This document shows, in pieces, positions 21,856-28,497 of a stretch of 30,930 nt of DNA. Each line of letters starts with the position of its first letter. Within the stretch, counting starts at the first letter, position 1. The stretch is from Opitutia bacterium (GTDB lineage: Bacteria > Verrucomicrobiota > Verrucomicrobiia > Opitutales > UBA953): the NCBI GenBank assembly GCA_947378905.1, contig CANCLV010000011.1, forward strand, positions 1 to 30,930, given 5' to 3'. The notes beneath the pieces are model-generated. The model saw only the letters and a list, made by a program, of their open reading frames with translations, was not told the DNA's origin and did not search any database. Made by a program: the position numbers and the translations under genes.

Positions 21856-22502
21856 TTTAATTTAATTTTATCACCAATGCTTAGTCTTGTTGGGTTAATA
21901 CTGGGGTTTAGTTTTTTTAAAGTATCTGGAGAAAGCCCCGTTTTTTTGGCTATAGAGCCGATAGTGTCACCTCGTTCAACCCAATAAAAATTGTTAAATG
22001 TAGTAATGTTTTCGTCCAGAAATTGCTTAGCTCGTTTTATCGCTTCAAGTTTTGTCTCCTCGCTTAATCCTTTAATTGGCTTATCCCACTTTGCTGCTCC
22101 GCCGTGTTTTAAGTCGTTTAAATAATGCCATTTATTATATTCAGCAAGTTTGCCCGGGTCAGTTCCGGTATTTGTTGAGCGATCATAAAATGGATTACAC
22201 AAATTACTAAGTGCACTTAATGCCGGGGGGTATCCCTGCCGAGCCGACTTCAAAAGCCACTCTTCGCCGTCTTTTACATTTTTTACAACGCCAGCCTTTG
22301 AATCACCATTTAAAAAATACTGTCCGATATTTAACTGAGCTGCTGGATCACCGCCTTGAGCTTTTAATAATGTTTCATTAAAAATAAGAGACTCTTCGCT
22401 TTGGCTGCTTTTATTTGTGTCGCTTACTCTTTGGCTTGGCTCACCGAATAAACAAGAAGCACAGAAAGTGAATAGTAGGCTAAAATATAAATAATTTCGC
22501 AT
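21852..22502 (-). CDS. Secreted Sel1-repeat / LysM protein
   Basis: A 216-residue protein with a signal sequence (about 1-20; CASCLFG might also act as a lipobox). One Sel1-like repeat is seen at about 50-92 (AAQLNIGQYFLNG, AGVVKNVKDGEEWLLKSARQGYPPAL), and a C-terminal LysM at about 172-216 (YWVERGDTIGSIAKKTGLSPDTLKKLNP, then LSIGDKIKLK). LysM binds peptidoglycan or chitin glycans, so the protein probably anchors in the periplasm or wall. Sel1 repeats mediate protein contacts. It overlaps the BamE-like gene by 4 bases and starts 8 bases after the SWIM gene. A cell-surface role inside a mobile element is notable, for example in altering the envelope or phage entry (inference). Confidence 0.75.
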   Translation of the reverse strand: MRNYLYFSLLFTFCASCLFGEPSQRVSDTNKSSQSEESLIFNETLLKAQGGDPAAQLNIGQYFLNGDSKAGVVKNVKDGEEWLLKSARQGYPPALSALSNLCNPFYDRSTNTGTDPGKLAEYNKWHYLNDLKHGGAAKWDKPIKGLSEETKLEAIKRAKQFLDENITTFNNFYWVERGDTIGSIAKKTGLSPDTLKKLNPSINPTRLSIGDKIKLK

Positions 22503-22510
22503 TTTGAATA

Positions 22511-22852
22511 TTACTTCTTAATTCCAATAGCACTCGCTACCGATTTCTTTAGCTTGGATTTAATCCTATCAAGTTCGTCGATTTTTTTCTGCACTTCATA
22601 TAATTCGATTATATCTTTTTTAATTGGATTAAACTCCTCCCAATTCAGAACCGCTTTTAGTTCCACCACTTTTTCTTTGTCCTGAAGCTCGCTGAAATCT
22701 CCGGCTAATAATTGCATTCTATGTCGACAGAACATTCCATTTTGCCCGGCTTTACACGAACAAGTAACTTTTAATCCTTCGGGGGATTGGGTGAAGCCTA
22801 TTTCGTAAATGTCACCTTCAGATCCGAGCACTTTGAAGTCAGCAATTTTCAT
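22511..22852 (-). CDS. Small SWIM-type zinc-finger protein
   Basis: A 113-residue protein with the SWIM motif C31-S-C33-x8-C42-R-H44 (TCSCKAGQNGMFCRH), which is the diagnostic CxCx(n)CxH zinc site. After it come a helical region with acidic segments and a C-terminal basic coiled-coil-like helix (IDELDRIKSKLKKSVASAIGIKK). SWIM domains bind DNA or proteins and occur in SWI2/SNF2 helicases and MULE transposases; stand-alone forms are often hypothetical. It sits 21 bases behind the nuclease gene, in the same operon, so the two probably act together (inference). Confidence 0.72.
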   Translation of the reverse strand: MKIADFKVLGSEGDIYEIGFTQSPEGLKVTCSCKAGQNGMFCRHRMQLLAGDFSELQDKEKVVELKAVLNWEEFNPIKKDIIELYEVQKKIDELDRIKSKLKKSVASAIGIKK

Positions 22853-22873
22853 TAGAGTTTATTTCCTCGTTCA

Positions 22874-23695
22874 TTAACTCACCGGAGAGACAGGGGCGGA
22901 CTGATTGCCCTGATTGGTTTCTGGTGGGTGGTCTTTTTTAACTGTCTTCTGTTTTATATTTTTTGCGACCCCACGAGCAAACTTCTTAATTGCCTGTTCG
23001 GCTTTGTCGCCCTCCAGAACCTCTCGTCTTATTACCTCATTGGTTAGGGTTTCAGAAATAACCTCAATGTCTACTAAGCCAGCGTCAGGAAACGCCTTTC
23101 TTAGTTCTCTTCTAATGGTTTCTAAAACAGGTTCAGATAAAATTGCTGCTCCGATAGTATATCTCGAGAGCATTTGGGTCTGACCGTATAAATCCTGAAT
23201 AGCCGATTTCTGCCAGCCCTCTTTGCAAAGAATAAATAGCTTACTGTATTCTTCTTCCTTCTTATGGTTAATAGAGAGTAAGTCTATTTCTGCTATCAAC
23301 TCTTGGTCTATCGGTTTAGTGAAAGAAACTTTATACACTCTCCAGATATGTCCGTTGGTTAATACAACCCAATCGGAACCTTTATTTGCGGCATAATCTA
23401 CGGCTTGTTTAAGGTGCTTGGGGCTTAAAGTTAGTCCGATCGCCTTACACTCAATTAAAAAAACTGTAGTATCACCAATTTTAACGGCTAAATCTACAAA
23501 GGTTCCTCGTATGGCTTGTTCAGAGCTGACTTCAGAATACTTATCATATCCGAAAATAGAAGTCAGTATGTCGGTAATGATTGTTACCGTATCAGACTCT
23601 CCAGCGTCTCGAGCTTTAGCCGCTTGGAGTATTGGCTGAAACTTTTTTAGACCTTCGGAAATCCGGTCTGAAACTTTTTTAGGTATAGATGACAT
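22874..23695 (-). CDS. HsdR N-terminal-like PD-(D/E)XK nuclease protein
   Basis: Start placed at ATG 23695 (MSSIPKKVSDRISEGLKKFQ), 24 bases downstream of a candidate promoter; the longer frame starts inside that promoter. The 273-residue protein shows the HSDR_N nuclease core. Asp68 is in FVDLAV, E82-C-K84 in FLIECKA and Gln97 in LKQAVDYAANKG, then SDWVVLTNGHIWRVY. This matches the nuclease domain of type I restriction subunit R but has no helicase part. The C-terminal half (EPVLETIRRELRKAFPDAGLVDIEV) is helical and ends in a Pro/Asn/Gln tail. It could be a stand-alone anti-phage nuclease, a Holliday or replication factor, or a solitary remnant. It leads the cargo operon. Confidence 0.78.
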   Translation of the reverse strand: MSSIPKKVSDRISEGLKKFQPILQAAKARDAGESDTVTIITDILTSIFGYDKYSEVSSEQAIRGTFVDLAVKIGDTTVFLIECKAIGLTLSPKHLKQAVDYAANKGSDWVVLTNGHIWRVYKVSFTKPIDQELIAEIDLLSINHKKEEEYSKLFILCKEGWQKSAIQDLYGQTQMLSRYTIGAAILSEPVLETIRRELRKAFPDAGLVDIEVISETLTNEVIRREVLEGDKAEQAIKKFARGVAKNIKQKTVKKDHPPETNQGNQSAPVSPVS

Positions 23696-23719
23696 AGTAA
23701 GCAGATACCTAAAATAATA

Positions 23720-23749
23720 ATTATATAATTCCAATGTAAATCTTGTAGA
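23720..23749 (-). promoter_or_regulatory. Candidate promoter of the cargo operon
   Basis: On the reverse strand a TATAAT box (23720-23725) is preceded at 18 bases by TCTACA (23744-23749, four of six matches to TTGACA). The -10 lies inside a perfect 12-bp palindrome AATTATATAATT (23719-23730), which may be an operator. It is 24 bases ahead of the chosen nuclease start. Confidence 0.45.
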
Positions 23750-23807
23750 CCCCCTATACAAGGAGTCTTCTTAAGGGGTGCTCGTCCCCTATAAAGTGGT
23801 GCGACCT

Positions 23808-23864
23808 CCGTTGAAATCTCATAAGGGGACTCAAAATTGGGAAGTCCCTCGGGTAATTCAACGG
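23808..23864. repeat. Nested inverted repeat directly after the integrase stop
   Basis: Outer stem CCGTTGAA (23808-23815) pairs with TTCAACGG (23857-23864). An inner stem GGGACT (23826-23831) pairs with AGTCCC (23843-23848). It begins one base past the integrase stop (23866-23868, reverse). No T run follows, so it may be a processing, stability or factor-dependent stop site rather than a simple terminator. Confidence 0.6.
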
Positions 23865-23865
23865 C

Positions 23866-25353
23866 TTAACCAAAGTTTAATTTAAGTGACGGTAAAATGT
23901 CTTTCTCCTCGGGGCACCACCGCCAACCCTTCGCTTTACCGCCAAACTCCATCGACTCGGGATTGTAAGTTATACCTCGGGGGAGTTTCTTAATGTCTCC
24001 GCTTCTTGTCCATTGAGGAACCCAACCCTCAGGGAACGGTGATTCACTCAATGCCTTGCCCTGATTTTTTACGCTAGTGACATACGCACCCTTCGGATCG
24101 GTTGGGTCGATTGCAAACCACTTCGCAGCTTGTCGCTTGTTAGTGAGATTTTTGTAATTGCTACCAATAATGCCGGGCGAATTGCCCATTTGATTAGCCG
24201 TCTCAAATGCGTTCCCGATGTTCTCAAGTGTGTAACTAATTGCCGACACACGGGGCGAGTTTGCTTTCCAATTTACCAAGCCCTTCAATCGCAATTTGTA
24301 AGTTCGCAGCTCTTGTTTTAATTTCTGTTCACGATTGAAGTCCTCTCTTTCAGGGTCGTCCGATCTAACCTCCTCAGGGTTCTTCGGCTCATAAATATAT
24401 TTCCGTAAATCCTTCTCCTCGACTGTGGCTAGATACTTGCAAACCAAGTCCGTCAACGGCACCGAACGACTTGATTTTGTTTTGGAGATTTGCTCGGTGA
24501 TACTGATTGTATTATCCCTAAGCATTATATTCGACCACTTGAGCCGGGTGACTTCAGCTAGTCGAATACCGCACAAACCCATAAGCACGATTGCCGTTTT
24601 CAATCGCTCAGGGGCGTTCGCAATTATCAAACGCATATCCTCAGGCGTTAGCAAACGGTCAGGGCGTTCTTGTCCACGCTTACGGGTCGCAATCTTTTCA
24701 ATGTCCTTCGCTGGGTTCTCGGTGATATATTTTTTAGTGACGGCAAAGTTCAGAAATATAAGCACATTATTTCTATTATTATTGAATGTGACGGGGGATT
24801 GCTTTCGTTCGTCACGCTTCGAATATAGCCACCGTTCAATTTGATTTTCCTTGAGCAAGGCGATTTTAGTTTCTCCGAAATCTTCGCAAAATCTATTTAG
24901 GAAACCAGCAAACCCGTGACGGTAGGCGTAACCTTGTCCCGTGGCTTCTAATTTCTTTATAAATAATTGGGCGACTTCTTTCACCGTCATACTTGAACGC
25001 TTCAACAGATCGGTCTCCTTGAGGAAGTATTGGACGGCTTCGGTGATAGATTTGCCCGTGGGCTCAAGTAACTTACTGACCGCAATCGCTTCGAGCTTCA
25101 GTTCCTTCGATAGATAAGCGGAACCGTCCCCAGCCAATCGAACCTCCTCACGCTTCACTTTACAGAACGCCTCGGCTTCTTCCTGATTGCTGAACCACCG
25201 GGCTTTAATTGTGGGCACCCCTTCGGATACTTCACGATATAAAACCTTCCACGCCTGTCTCTTGAGCTGCGACTTCGTTCTTATCGGGATTAGGTGGTTT
25301 TGAGTGTATCTCATCGTGAGAACACTTTGGACGGCTTCGGTAAGATTTGCCAC
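23866..25353 (-). CDS. Tyrosine recombinase / integrase of the element
   Basis: A 495-residue site-specific integrase with an arm-type N-terminal region (about 1-115), a core-binding domain (120-220; SMTVKEVAQLFIKKLE) and a catalytic domain. Catalytic residues seen: Arg264 (GLCGIRLAEVTRLKW), Lys293 (KTKSSRSVPLT), a box II N365-S-P-R368 with Asn where most have His, Asn391 (MGNSPG) where most have His/Trp, and the nucleophile Tyr400 (SNYKNL). The Asn substitutions recall integrases common in Verrucomicrobia. About 40 residues are inserted between the Lys hairpin and box II, and about 80 residues extend past Tyr400. The start is GTG at 25353, inside the 27-bp repeat; an ATG at 25314 is an alternative. 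Confidence 0.9.
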   Translation of the reverse strand: MANLTEAVQSVLTMRYTQNHLIPIRTKSQLKRQAWKVLYREVSEGVPTIKARWFSNQEEAEAFCKVKREEVRLAGDGSAYLSKELKLEAIAVSKLLEPTGKSITEAVQYFLKETDLLKRSSMTVKEVAQLFIKKLEATGQGYAYRHGFAGFLNRFCEDFGETKIALLKENQIERWLYSKRDERKQSPVTFNNNRNNVLIFLNFAVTKKYITENPAKDIEKIATRKRGQERPDRLLTPEDMRLIIANAPERLKTAIVLMGLCGIRLAEVTRLKWSNIMLRDNTISITEQISKTKSSRSVPLTDLVCKYLATVEEKDLRKYIYEPKNPEEVRSDDPEREDFNREQKLKQELRTYKLRLKGLVNWKANSPRVSAISYTLENIGNAFETANQMGNSPGIIGSNYKNLTNKRQAAKWFAIDPTDPKGAYVTSVKNQGKALSESPFPEGWVPQWTRSGDIKKLPRGITYNPESMEFGGKAKGWRWCPEEKDILPSLKLNFG

Positions 25354-25378
25354 CCTTATTCGATACTAAACGATACGC
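25352..25378 (+). repeat. 27-bp direct repeat, right copy, overlapping the integrase start
   Basis: Identical and co-oriented with 18238-18264. It covers the GTG start and leader of the integrase gene, with two GATAC words, 60 bp from the right att repeat. Binding by the integrase or an excisionase here could both build the attP complex and repress the gene (inference). Confidence 0.75.
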
Positions 25379-25438
25379 TGGGATTTTGCCCTAAACACCC
25401 GAAACTCTAAAAGAGTGTTTTGATACTGTAAAATAAGG

Positions 25439-25498
25439 GTGCTCAGGAAGGGACTTGAACCCTTAAGCCCGTGAGGGCACTAGAACCTGAATCTAGCG
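25439..25498 (-). repeat. Right attachment repeat within the intact tRNA-Leu gene
   Basis: Perfect 60-bp match to 18041-18100, covering tRNA-Leu from position 25 (end of the D arm) to one base past the 3' end. The crossover probably falls in the anticodon stem-loop, a normal integrase target, but the exact base cannot be read from identical copies. Confidence 0.93.
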
Positions 25499-25522
25499 TG
25501 TCTGCCATTCCACCACCTGAGC
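25440..25522 (-). tRNA. tRNA-Leu (anticodon CAG)
   Basis: Reverse-strand cloverleaf of 83 bases. Acceptor stem GCTCAGG pairs with CCTGAGC, with A as discriminator. Anticodon stem CTAGA/TCTAG closes the loop TTCAGGT, giving anticodon CAG (25487-25489), which reads CUG leucine codons. A long variable arm (TGCCCTCACGGGCTT) marks a type II tRNA, and the T arm is AAGGG-TTCAAGT-CCCTT. CCA is not encoded. Its 3' half is supplied by the integrated element. Confidence 0.95.
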
Positions 25523-25569
25523 AATCGGTTGGGTATTTGAGCAAAGATTGTGGGCGAGGGGTGTCAAGG

Positions 25570-26070
25570 TCAGGGCTTGCGCAATGACTTTAACATATAG
25601 ACGCAGTCGAGTTCTTGGGAGAATTTTTTGCCCACGCCTTTGAGGAGTCCGGCGTGTTTAAATCCCACCGACTCATGTAATTGAATACTTGGGGTTTGTT
25701 CTCCAGAGATTCGCGCAATCACGGATTGGTGGCCGAGTTCTTCTGCGAGTTTTAACAATGCCTGTAAGAGCTTTTTACCGATGCCTTGGCGGTGAAAGTC
25801 GGGATCCACAAAAACCGAGTCTTCGACGGTGGCAGCCCAGCCTTGGCGACTGTTGTAGGTAGAGATTGAAGCCCACCCTACGACCTTGCCTCCGGTTTCC
25901 GCGATAATGACAGGGTGGGCAGGGGAGCGTGATTTGAACCAATTCCTACGATTTTCGAGGGTTTCTTCGGTTAAATGCCAAGTGCAGGTGCTATTTCGGA
26001 CGTAATAATTGTAAATTCGGTTAATTTCGGAGGAATCAGCCAACTGAGCTGGGCGAATTTGGGCAGTCAT
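25570..26070 (-). CDS. GNAT N-acetyltransferase, phosphinothricin acetyltransferase-like
   Basis: Start placed at ATG 26070 (MTAQIRPAQLADSSEINRIY); a TTG at 26079 would add three residues. The 166-residue protein has the PAT/MnaT pattern: IRPAQ at the start, 'IYNYYVRNSTCTWH', 'VVGWASISTYNSRQGWAATVEDSVFVDPDFHRQGIGKKLLQALLKLAEELGHQSVIARISGEQTPSIQLHESVGFKHAG'. The acetyl-CoA loop Q/R-x2-G-x-G/A is RQGIGK. Relatives acetylate L-phosphinothricin, methionine sulfoximine or other small amino acids. Substrate not defined here. It is a single gene 48 bases past the tRNA 5' end, outside the element. Confidence 0.85.
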   Translation of the reverse strand: MTAQIRPAQLADSSEINRIYNYYVRNSTCTWHLTEETLENRRNWFKSRSPAHPVIIAETGGKVVGWASISTYNSRQGWAATVEDSVFVDPDFHRQGIGKKLLQALLKLAEELGHQSVIARISGEQTPSIQLHESVGFKHAGLLKGVGKKFSQELDCVYMLKSLRKP

Positions 26071-26195
26071 CAGTCTCAAAGTAAGCCAAAACCTGACCTG
26101 CTACAAGTCTAGGAAATCCCGTTGACAGATGGGAGGGTGAAGCGTTTGTTGACCGACCTGCCGTATTACACGACCACCTTACATATAAGAAGACT

Positions 26196-26321
26196 ATGAA
26201 AGTTTCATCCTCACTTAAATCGCTCAAAAAGCGTCACCCAAATTGCCAAGTTGTGCGTCGTAAAGGCCGCATCTACGTGATCAACAAGACTCATCCTCGC
26301 TACAAAGCGCGCCAAGGATAA
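26196..26321 (+). CDS. rpmJ: 50S ribosomal protein L36 (zinc-independent form)
   Basis: A 41-residue basic protein, MKVSSSLKSLKKRHPNCQVV followed by RRKGRIYVINKTHPRYKARQG. This is the L36 pattern ('SLK..KKR..CQ.VRR.GR.YVI'). The usual zinc ligands (C-x2-C...C-x4-H) are absent apart from one Cys, so this is the 'C-minus' form. It is cotranscribed with an L31 type B gene 22 bases downstream, a pairing known for zinc-independent paralogs in other bacteria. Too short for many gene finders but very likely real. Confidence 0.92.
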   Translation: MKVSSSLKSLKKRHPNCQVVRRKGRIYVINKTHPRYKARQG

Positions 26322-26343
26322 ACTCACAAAACACCTGATTTAT

Positions 26344-26592
26344 ATGAAGAAAGAAGGCCATCCTGAATATCATCCTGTAGTCTTTATCGACGTTTCCACA
26401 GGTCGCGAATTTCCTACTCGTTCGACGATTAAGTCGAAAGAAACCAAAGTAATCGACGGCGTTGAACACTTCGTTGTTCGTCGTGAAGTGACGATGGATT
26501 CCCACCCAGCTTACACCGGTGAGAAACGCTTCGTTGACTCTGCTGGTCGCGTTGAGAAGTTTAACACTAAGTTCAAACGCGCTTCTAAGTAA
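26344..26592 (+). CDS. rpmE2: 50S ribosomal protein L31 type B
   Basis: An 82-residue protein that matches L31 type B: 'MKKEGHPEYHPVVFIDVSTG', 'FPTRSTI', 'EVTMDSHPAYTGEKRFVDSAGRVEKFNTKFKR'. It lacks the CxxC zinc motif of type A L31. It follows rpmJ and ends in a strong terminator, so the two form a short operon. The ribosome uses it when zinc is scarce in bacteria that have both types; in lineages with only the B type it is constitutive. Confidence 0.95.
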   Translation: MKKEGHPEYHPVVFIDVSTGREFPTRSTIKSKETKVIDGVEHFVVRREVTMDSHPAYTGEKRFVDSAGRVEKFNTKFKRASK

Positions 26593-26613
26593 TTAGAGAG
26601 TTTGGATATCTTT

Positions 26614-26649
26614 AAAAGGCCGCCCTGGTTAAACTAGAGCGGCCTTTTT
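26614..26649 (+). terminator. Terminator after rpmJ-rpmE2
   Basis: AAAAGGCCGC (26614-26623) pairs with GCGGCCTTTT (26639-26648) across a 15-base loop, followed by T's. It lies 21 bases after the L31 stop. Confidence 0.88.
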
Positions 26650-26766
26650 GTTTAGCTGATATTATTGGGAAATTTTAGGATTTATGGTGGGTCGATCTCA
26701 AAAATAGGAAAAATGAGGAAAATATAGGATTTTTTATCATTTATTTAAAAATTTATTAAATCGCAT

Positions 26767-26793
26767 AAAACAGCTGTTTTTATTGCCTATAAT
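26767..26793 (+). promoter_or_regulatory. 14-bp palindrome next to a TATAAT box
   Basis: A perfect palindrome AAAACAGCTGTTTT (26767-26780) lies 7 bases before TATAAT (26788-26793). No good -35 hexamer is found at 17 bases, and the palindrome covers that region, as an operator or activator site would. The gene it would control starts at 26898. Confidence 0.5.
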
Positions 26794-26897
26794 TGTGAAT
26801 AACTTGGATAGTAAATGTGAGTAAAGCCGTAGTTTGATGGAAAATCGGCAAATAATGCTTGATTTCGGACTTGGGTTGTTACAAATGTGTATCCGCT

Positions 26898-27422
26898 ATG
26901 AAGCAAATCCTACCTATCCTCACCCTCACGACTCTCACTGCTGCAGCTTTCGCTGACGCAGGTGCCGCTGCTCCTGCAGCCGCTGCATCGGGTCTCTCCT
27001 ACAACCGCGTTGGCGTATCTTACGTCACCAACGGCACTGACCATCCTTATGGTCTCCAAGCCTCTGCGTTCATTGGTTCATCCAATGTTCTCGTTAGCGC
27101 TAGTGCTGATCTCACCGCTGCTGGTGATGACTCCGCATCCATTGGTTACGTCTTCAAAGGTGTAGCTGCTGGTATCGACGCAACTGTTTCAGTTTCTTCG
27201 AATGACGTTTATGGTATCAACCTCCGTCGTTCACTCGGTGAAGTTCTCTCGGGTCTCGAAATTGCCGTTGGTTACTCATCGGCTTCAGGTTCCGACAAGA
27301 ATGACTCCTGGACCTACGAACTCTCGTACAACGTAACCAAACAGTACTCGGTTGCTTACAGCATCCAAGACGCTCAAGGTTCTGGCTCCGTTAACAGCGT
27401 AGCTATCCGTTATAACTTCTAA
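26898..27422 (+). CDS. Small outer-membrane beta-barrel-like protein
   Basis: Start placed at ATG 26898 (MKQILPILTLTTLTAAAFA), giving a 174-residue protein with a signal peptide cut after AFA. The mature part alternates hydrophobic and polar residues in strands ended by Gly/Asn/Asp turns (LVSASADLTAAGDDSASIGY, GIDATVSVSSNDVYGINL, WTYELSYNVTKQYSVAYSI). It ends in a C-terminal aromatic RYNF, the BAM recognition signature of outer-membrane barrels. Eight or so short strands would fit a small barrel. Its codon use is uniform and favourable, as for the pilin-like gene, suggesting high expression. No specific family is recognised. Confidence 0.75.
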   Translation: MKQILPILTLTTLTAAAFADAGAAAPAAAASGLSYNRVGVSYVTNGTDHPYGLQASAFIGSSNVLVSASADLTAAGDDSASIGYVFKGVAAGIDATVSVSSNDVYGINLRRSLGEVLSGLEIAVGYSSASGSDKNDSWTYELSYNVTKQYSVAYSIQDAQGSGSVNSVAIRYNF

Positions 27423-27448
27423 TCTTAGGATTAGAAATTAAACACTTA

Positions 27449-27474
27449 AGGGCTCCGGAAACGGAGCCCTTTTT
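27449..27474 (+). terminator. Terminator after the barrel-protein gene
   Basis: AGGGCTCCG (27449-27457), a GAAA tetraloop, then CGGAGCCCT (27462-27470) and TTTT. It is 27 bases after the stop. The convergent gene ends at 27486 and may also use it. Confidence 0.9.
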
Positions 27475-27485
27475 GTTTGGCGAAT

Positions 27486-28442
27486 TTACTGACCGCTTAG
27501 GCTTTGCGTCACCGCAGCACTGAGCTGATCAAACAATGCATAACGACGAGCATAGAGGGCTCGCTTGTTAGTCTTAATTTCTTCGCGACTACGACGAATC
27601 TCACGCAATGGTAATTCAAACCACCCGTCTTCAACGGCTTTACCGTCCGCCTCTTCCCACATCTGGTTGTAATTAAAAGATATCTTATTCCAAGGCACGG
27701 AAATCATGTGTTTGCCCGAACTCATCTGAATGGAATTACCGGCTCCAAGCAGTCGGCTAACACCTAAGGCACTCACCACTTCTTGTAGGGCAAAGATAGC
27801 CATAGCCTTGGCGCGAACCCCGTGCATGGCCTTCCAGGACGCTTTAATCGTATCCTCGTTGGCTCCTGCACCGCCTTGAATCGCTCCCGCATAGGTAATC
27901 CATTGTCCGTTTACTTCCTCAACGGAAAAAGCGATGGAGCATAACTCGTCGCCGATTTTATCGCAGTGTACGCTCAGGGTCCATTGTCCTTCCCGACGGA
28001 AGCGATAGCTGTTACTAATCTTAAATTGAATATTACCAAGGTCTTCGCCTAGGGGAACGTCTGCGATCGTTAGTTTCTCCTCCATCTTGATCACTAGAGA
28101 TTCTAGCAGAGCACCTTTCTTTAAATGGGCAAATCGCAGTGAATCCTTAAGCACTTTAAGTTTTTTCTCATTTCCCCACTGAGTTGAAACATATCCACGT
28201 AGTGTTCGAAAACAAAAAAATGGGTTGGCTCCTAGAATAGCCCGATTTTCGGACTCTTGTAAAAAGCTGACCCAATCAACGAAAACATCTTTTTGCAGAA
28301 AAGCACTGAGAGATGCACCGACGCTTTTTACTAATCGTGAACGCCAATCTCTTTTATGATGTGCCTCCTGAGTAAGTTTCCAAGCGAATGCCCCAATACC
28401 TAATCGGCTTCGGGGGGGTGTTTGGAATGAGGGGTTCGACAT
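27486..28442 (-). CDS. DUF535 (VirK/YbjX-like) family protein
   Basis: Start at ATG 28442 (MSNPSFQTPPRSRLG); a TTG 15 bases earlier is less likely. The 318-residue protein matches the VirK/YbjX-type DUF535. It has 'ANPFFCFRTLRGYVST', 'LSVHCDKIGDELCSIAFSVEEVNGQ', 'YAGAIQGGAG', 'MHGVRAKAMAIFALQEVVSALGVSRLLGAGN' and the C-terminal 'FELPLREIRRSREEIKTNKRALYARRYALFDQL'. VirK is tied to virulence and peptide resistance in Shigella and Salmonella, but the biochemistry is unknown. It lies 55 bases after the transglutaminase gene, possibly the last gene of the ATP-grasp cluster. Confidence 0.82.
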   Translation of the reverse strand: MSNPSFQTPPRSRLGIGAFAWKLTQEAHHKRDWRSRLVKSVGASLSAFLQKDVFVDWVSFLQESENRAILGANPFFCFRTLRGYVSTQWGNEKKLKVLKDSLRFAHLKKGALLESLVIKMEEKLTIADVPLGEDLGNIQFKISNSYRFRREGQWTLSVHCDKIGDELCSIAFSVEEVNGQWITYAGAIQGGAGANEDTIKASWKAMHGVRAKAMAIFALQEVVSALGVSRLLGAGNSIQMSSGKHMISVPWNKISFNYNQMWEEADGKAVEDGWFELPLREIRRSREEIKTNKRALYARRYALFDQLSAAVTQSLSGQ

Positions 28443-28497
28443 GGCTAACTCGGACAAGTTGAAGCCAAGTTTAACTTAGGGCGATTAAAGAATTAAA

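Larger units (their letters stand above)
18041..25498. mobile_element. tRNA-Leu-integrated mobile element of about 7.4 kb with tyrosine integrase
   Basis: The boundaries are a perfect 60-bp direct repeat of the 3' part of tRNA-Leu(CAG), at 18041-18100 and 25439-25498. The right copy completes the working tRNA gene and the left copy is a stranded 3' fragment, the classic mark of site-specific integration into a tRNA. A tyrosine integrase lies next to the intact tRNA, and an excisionase-like HTH gene is present. Cargo is a nuclease-led operon, small secreted proteins and about 0.9 kb of structured non-coding DNA. I see no capsid, terminase, relaxase, conjugation or named replication gene, so it would be a satellite-like island, an integrative element needing help, or a reduced prophage relative. 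The cargo (21043-23695) is visibly more AT-rich than the flanks and than the integrase, suggesting a mosaic. Confidence 0.92.
26593..26897. other. AT-rich intergenic region upstream of the barrel-protein gene
   Basis: A 305-base gap holding the L31 terminator, then strongly AT-rich DNA with A/T runs (about 26690-26770), a 14-bp palindrome and a TATAAT box. No further gene is seen. It likely carries the promoter and leader of the 26898 gene, with a transcript leader of about 100 bases. Confidence 0.6.

Noticed and set aside
23696..23761. Longer N-terminus of the HsdR-N-like protein
   Set aside because: Would place codons over the candidate promoter and palindrome; family-like sequence begins at MSSIPKK.
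26122..26127. TTGACA as -35 box for rpmJ
   Set aside because: No -10-like hexamer at 16-18 bases downstream.
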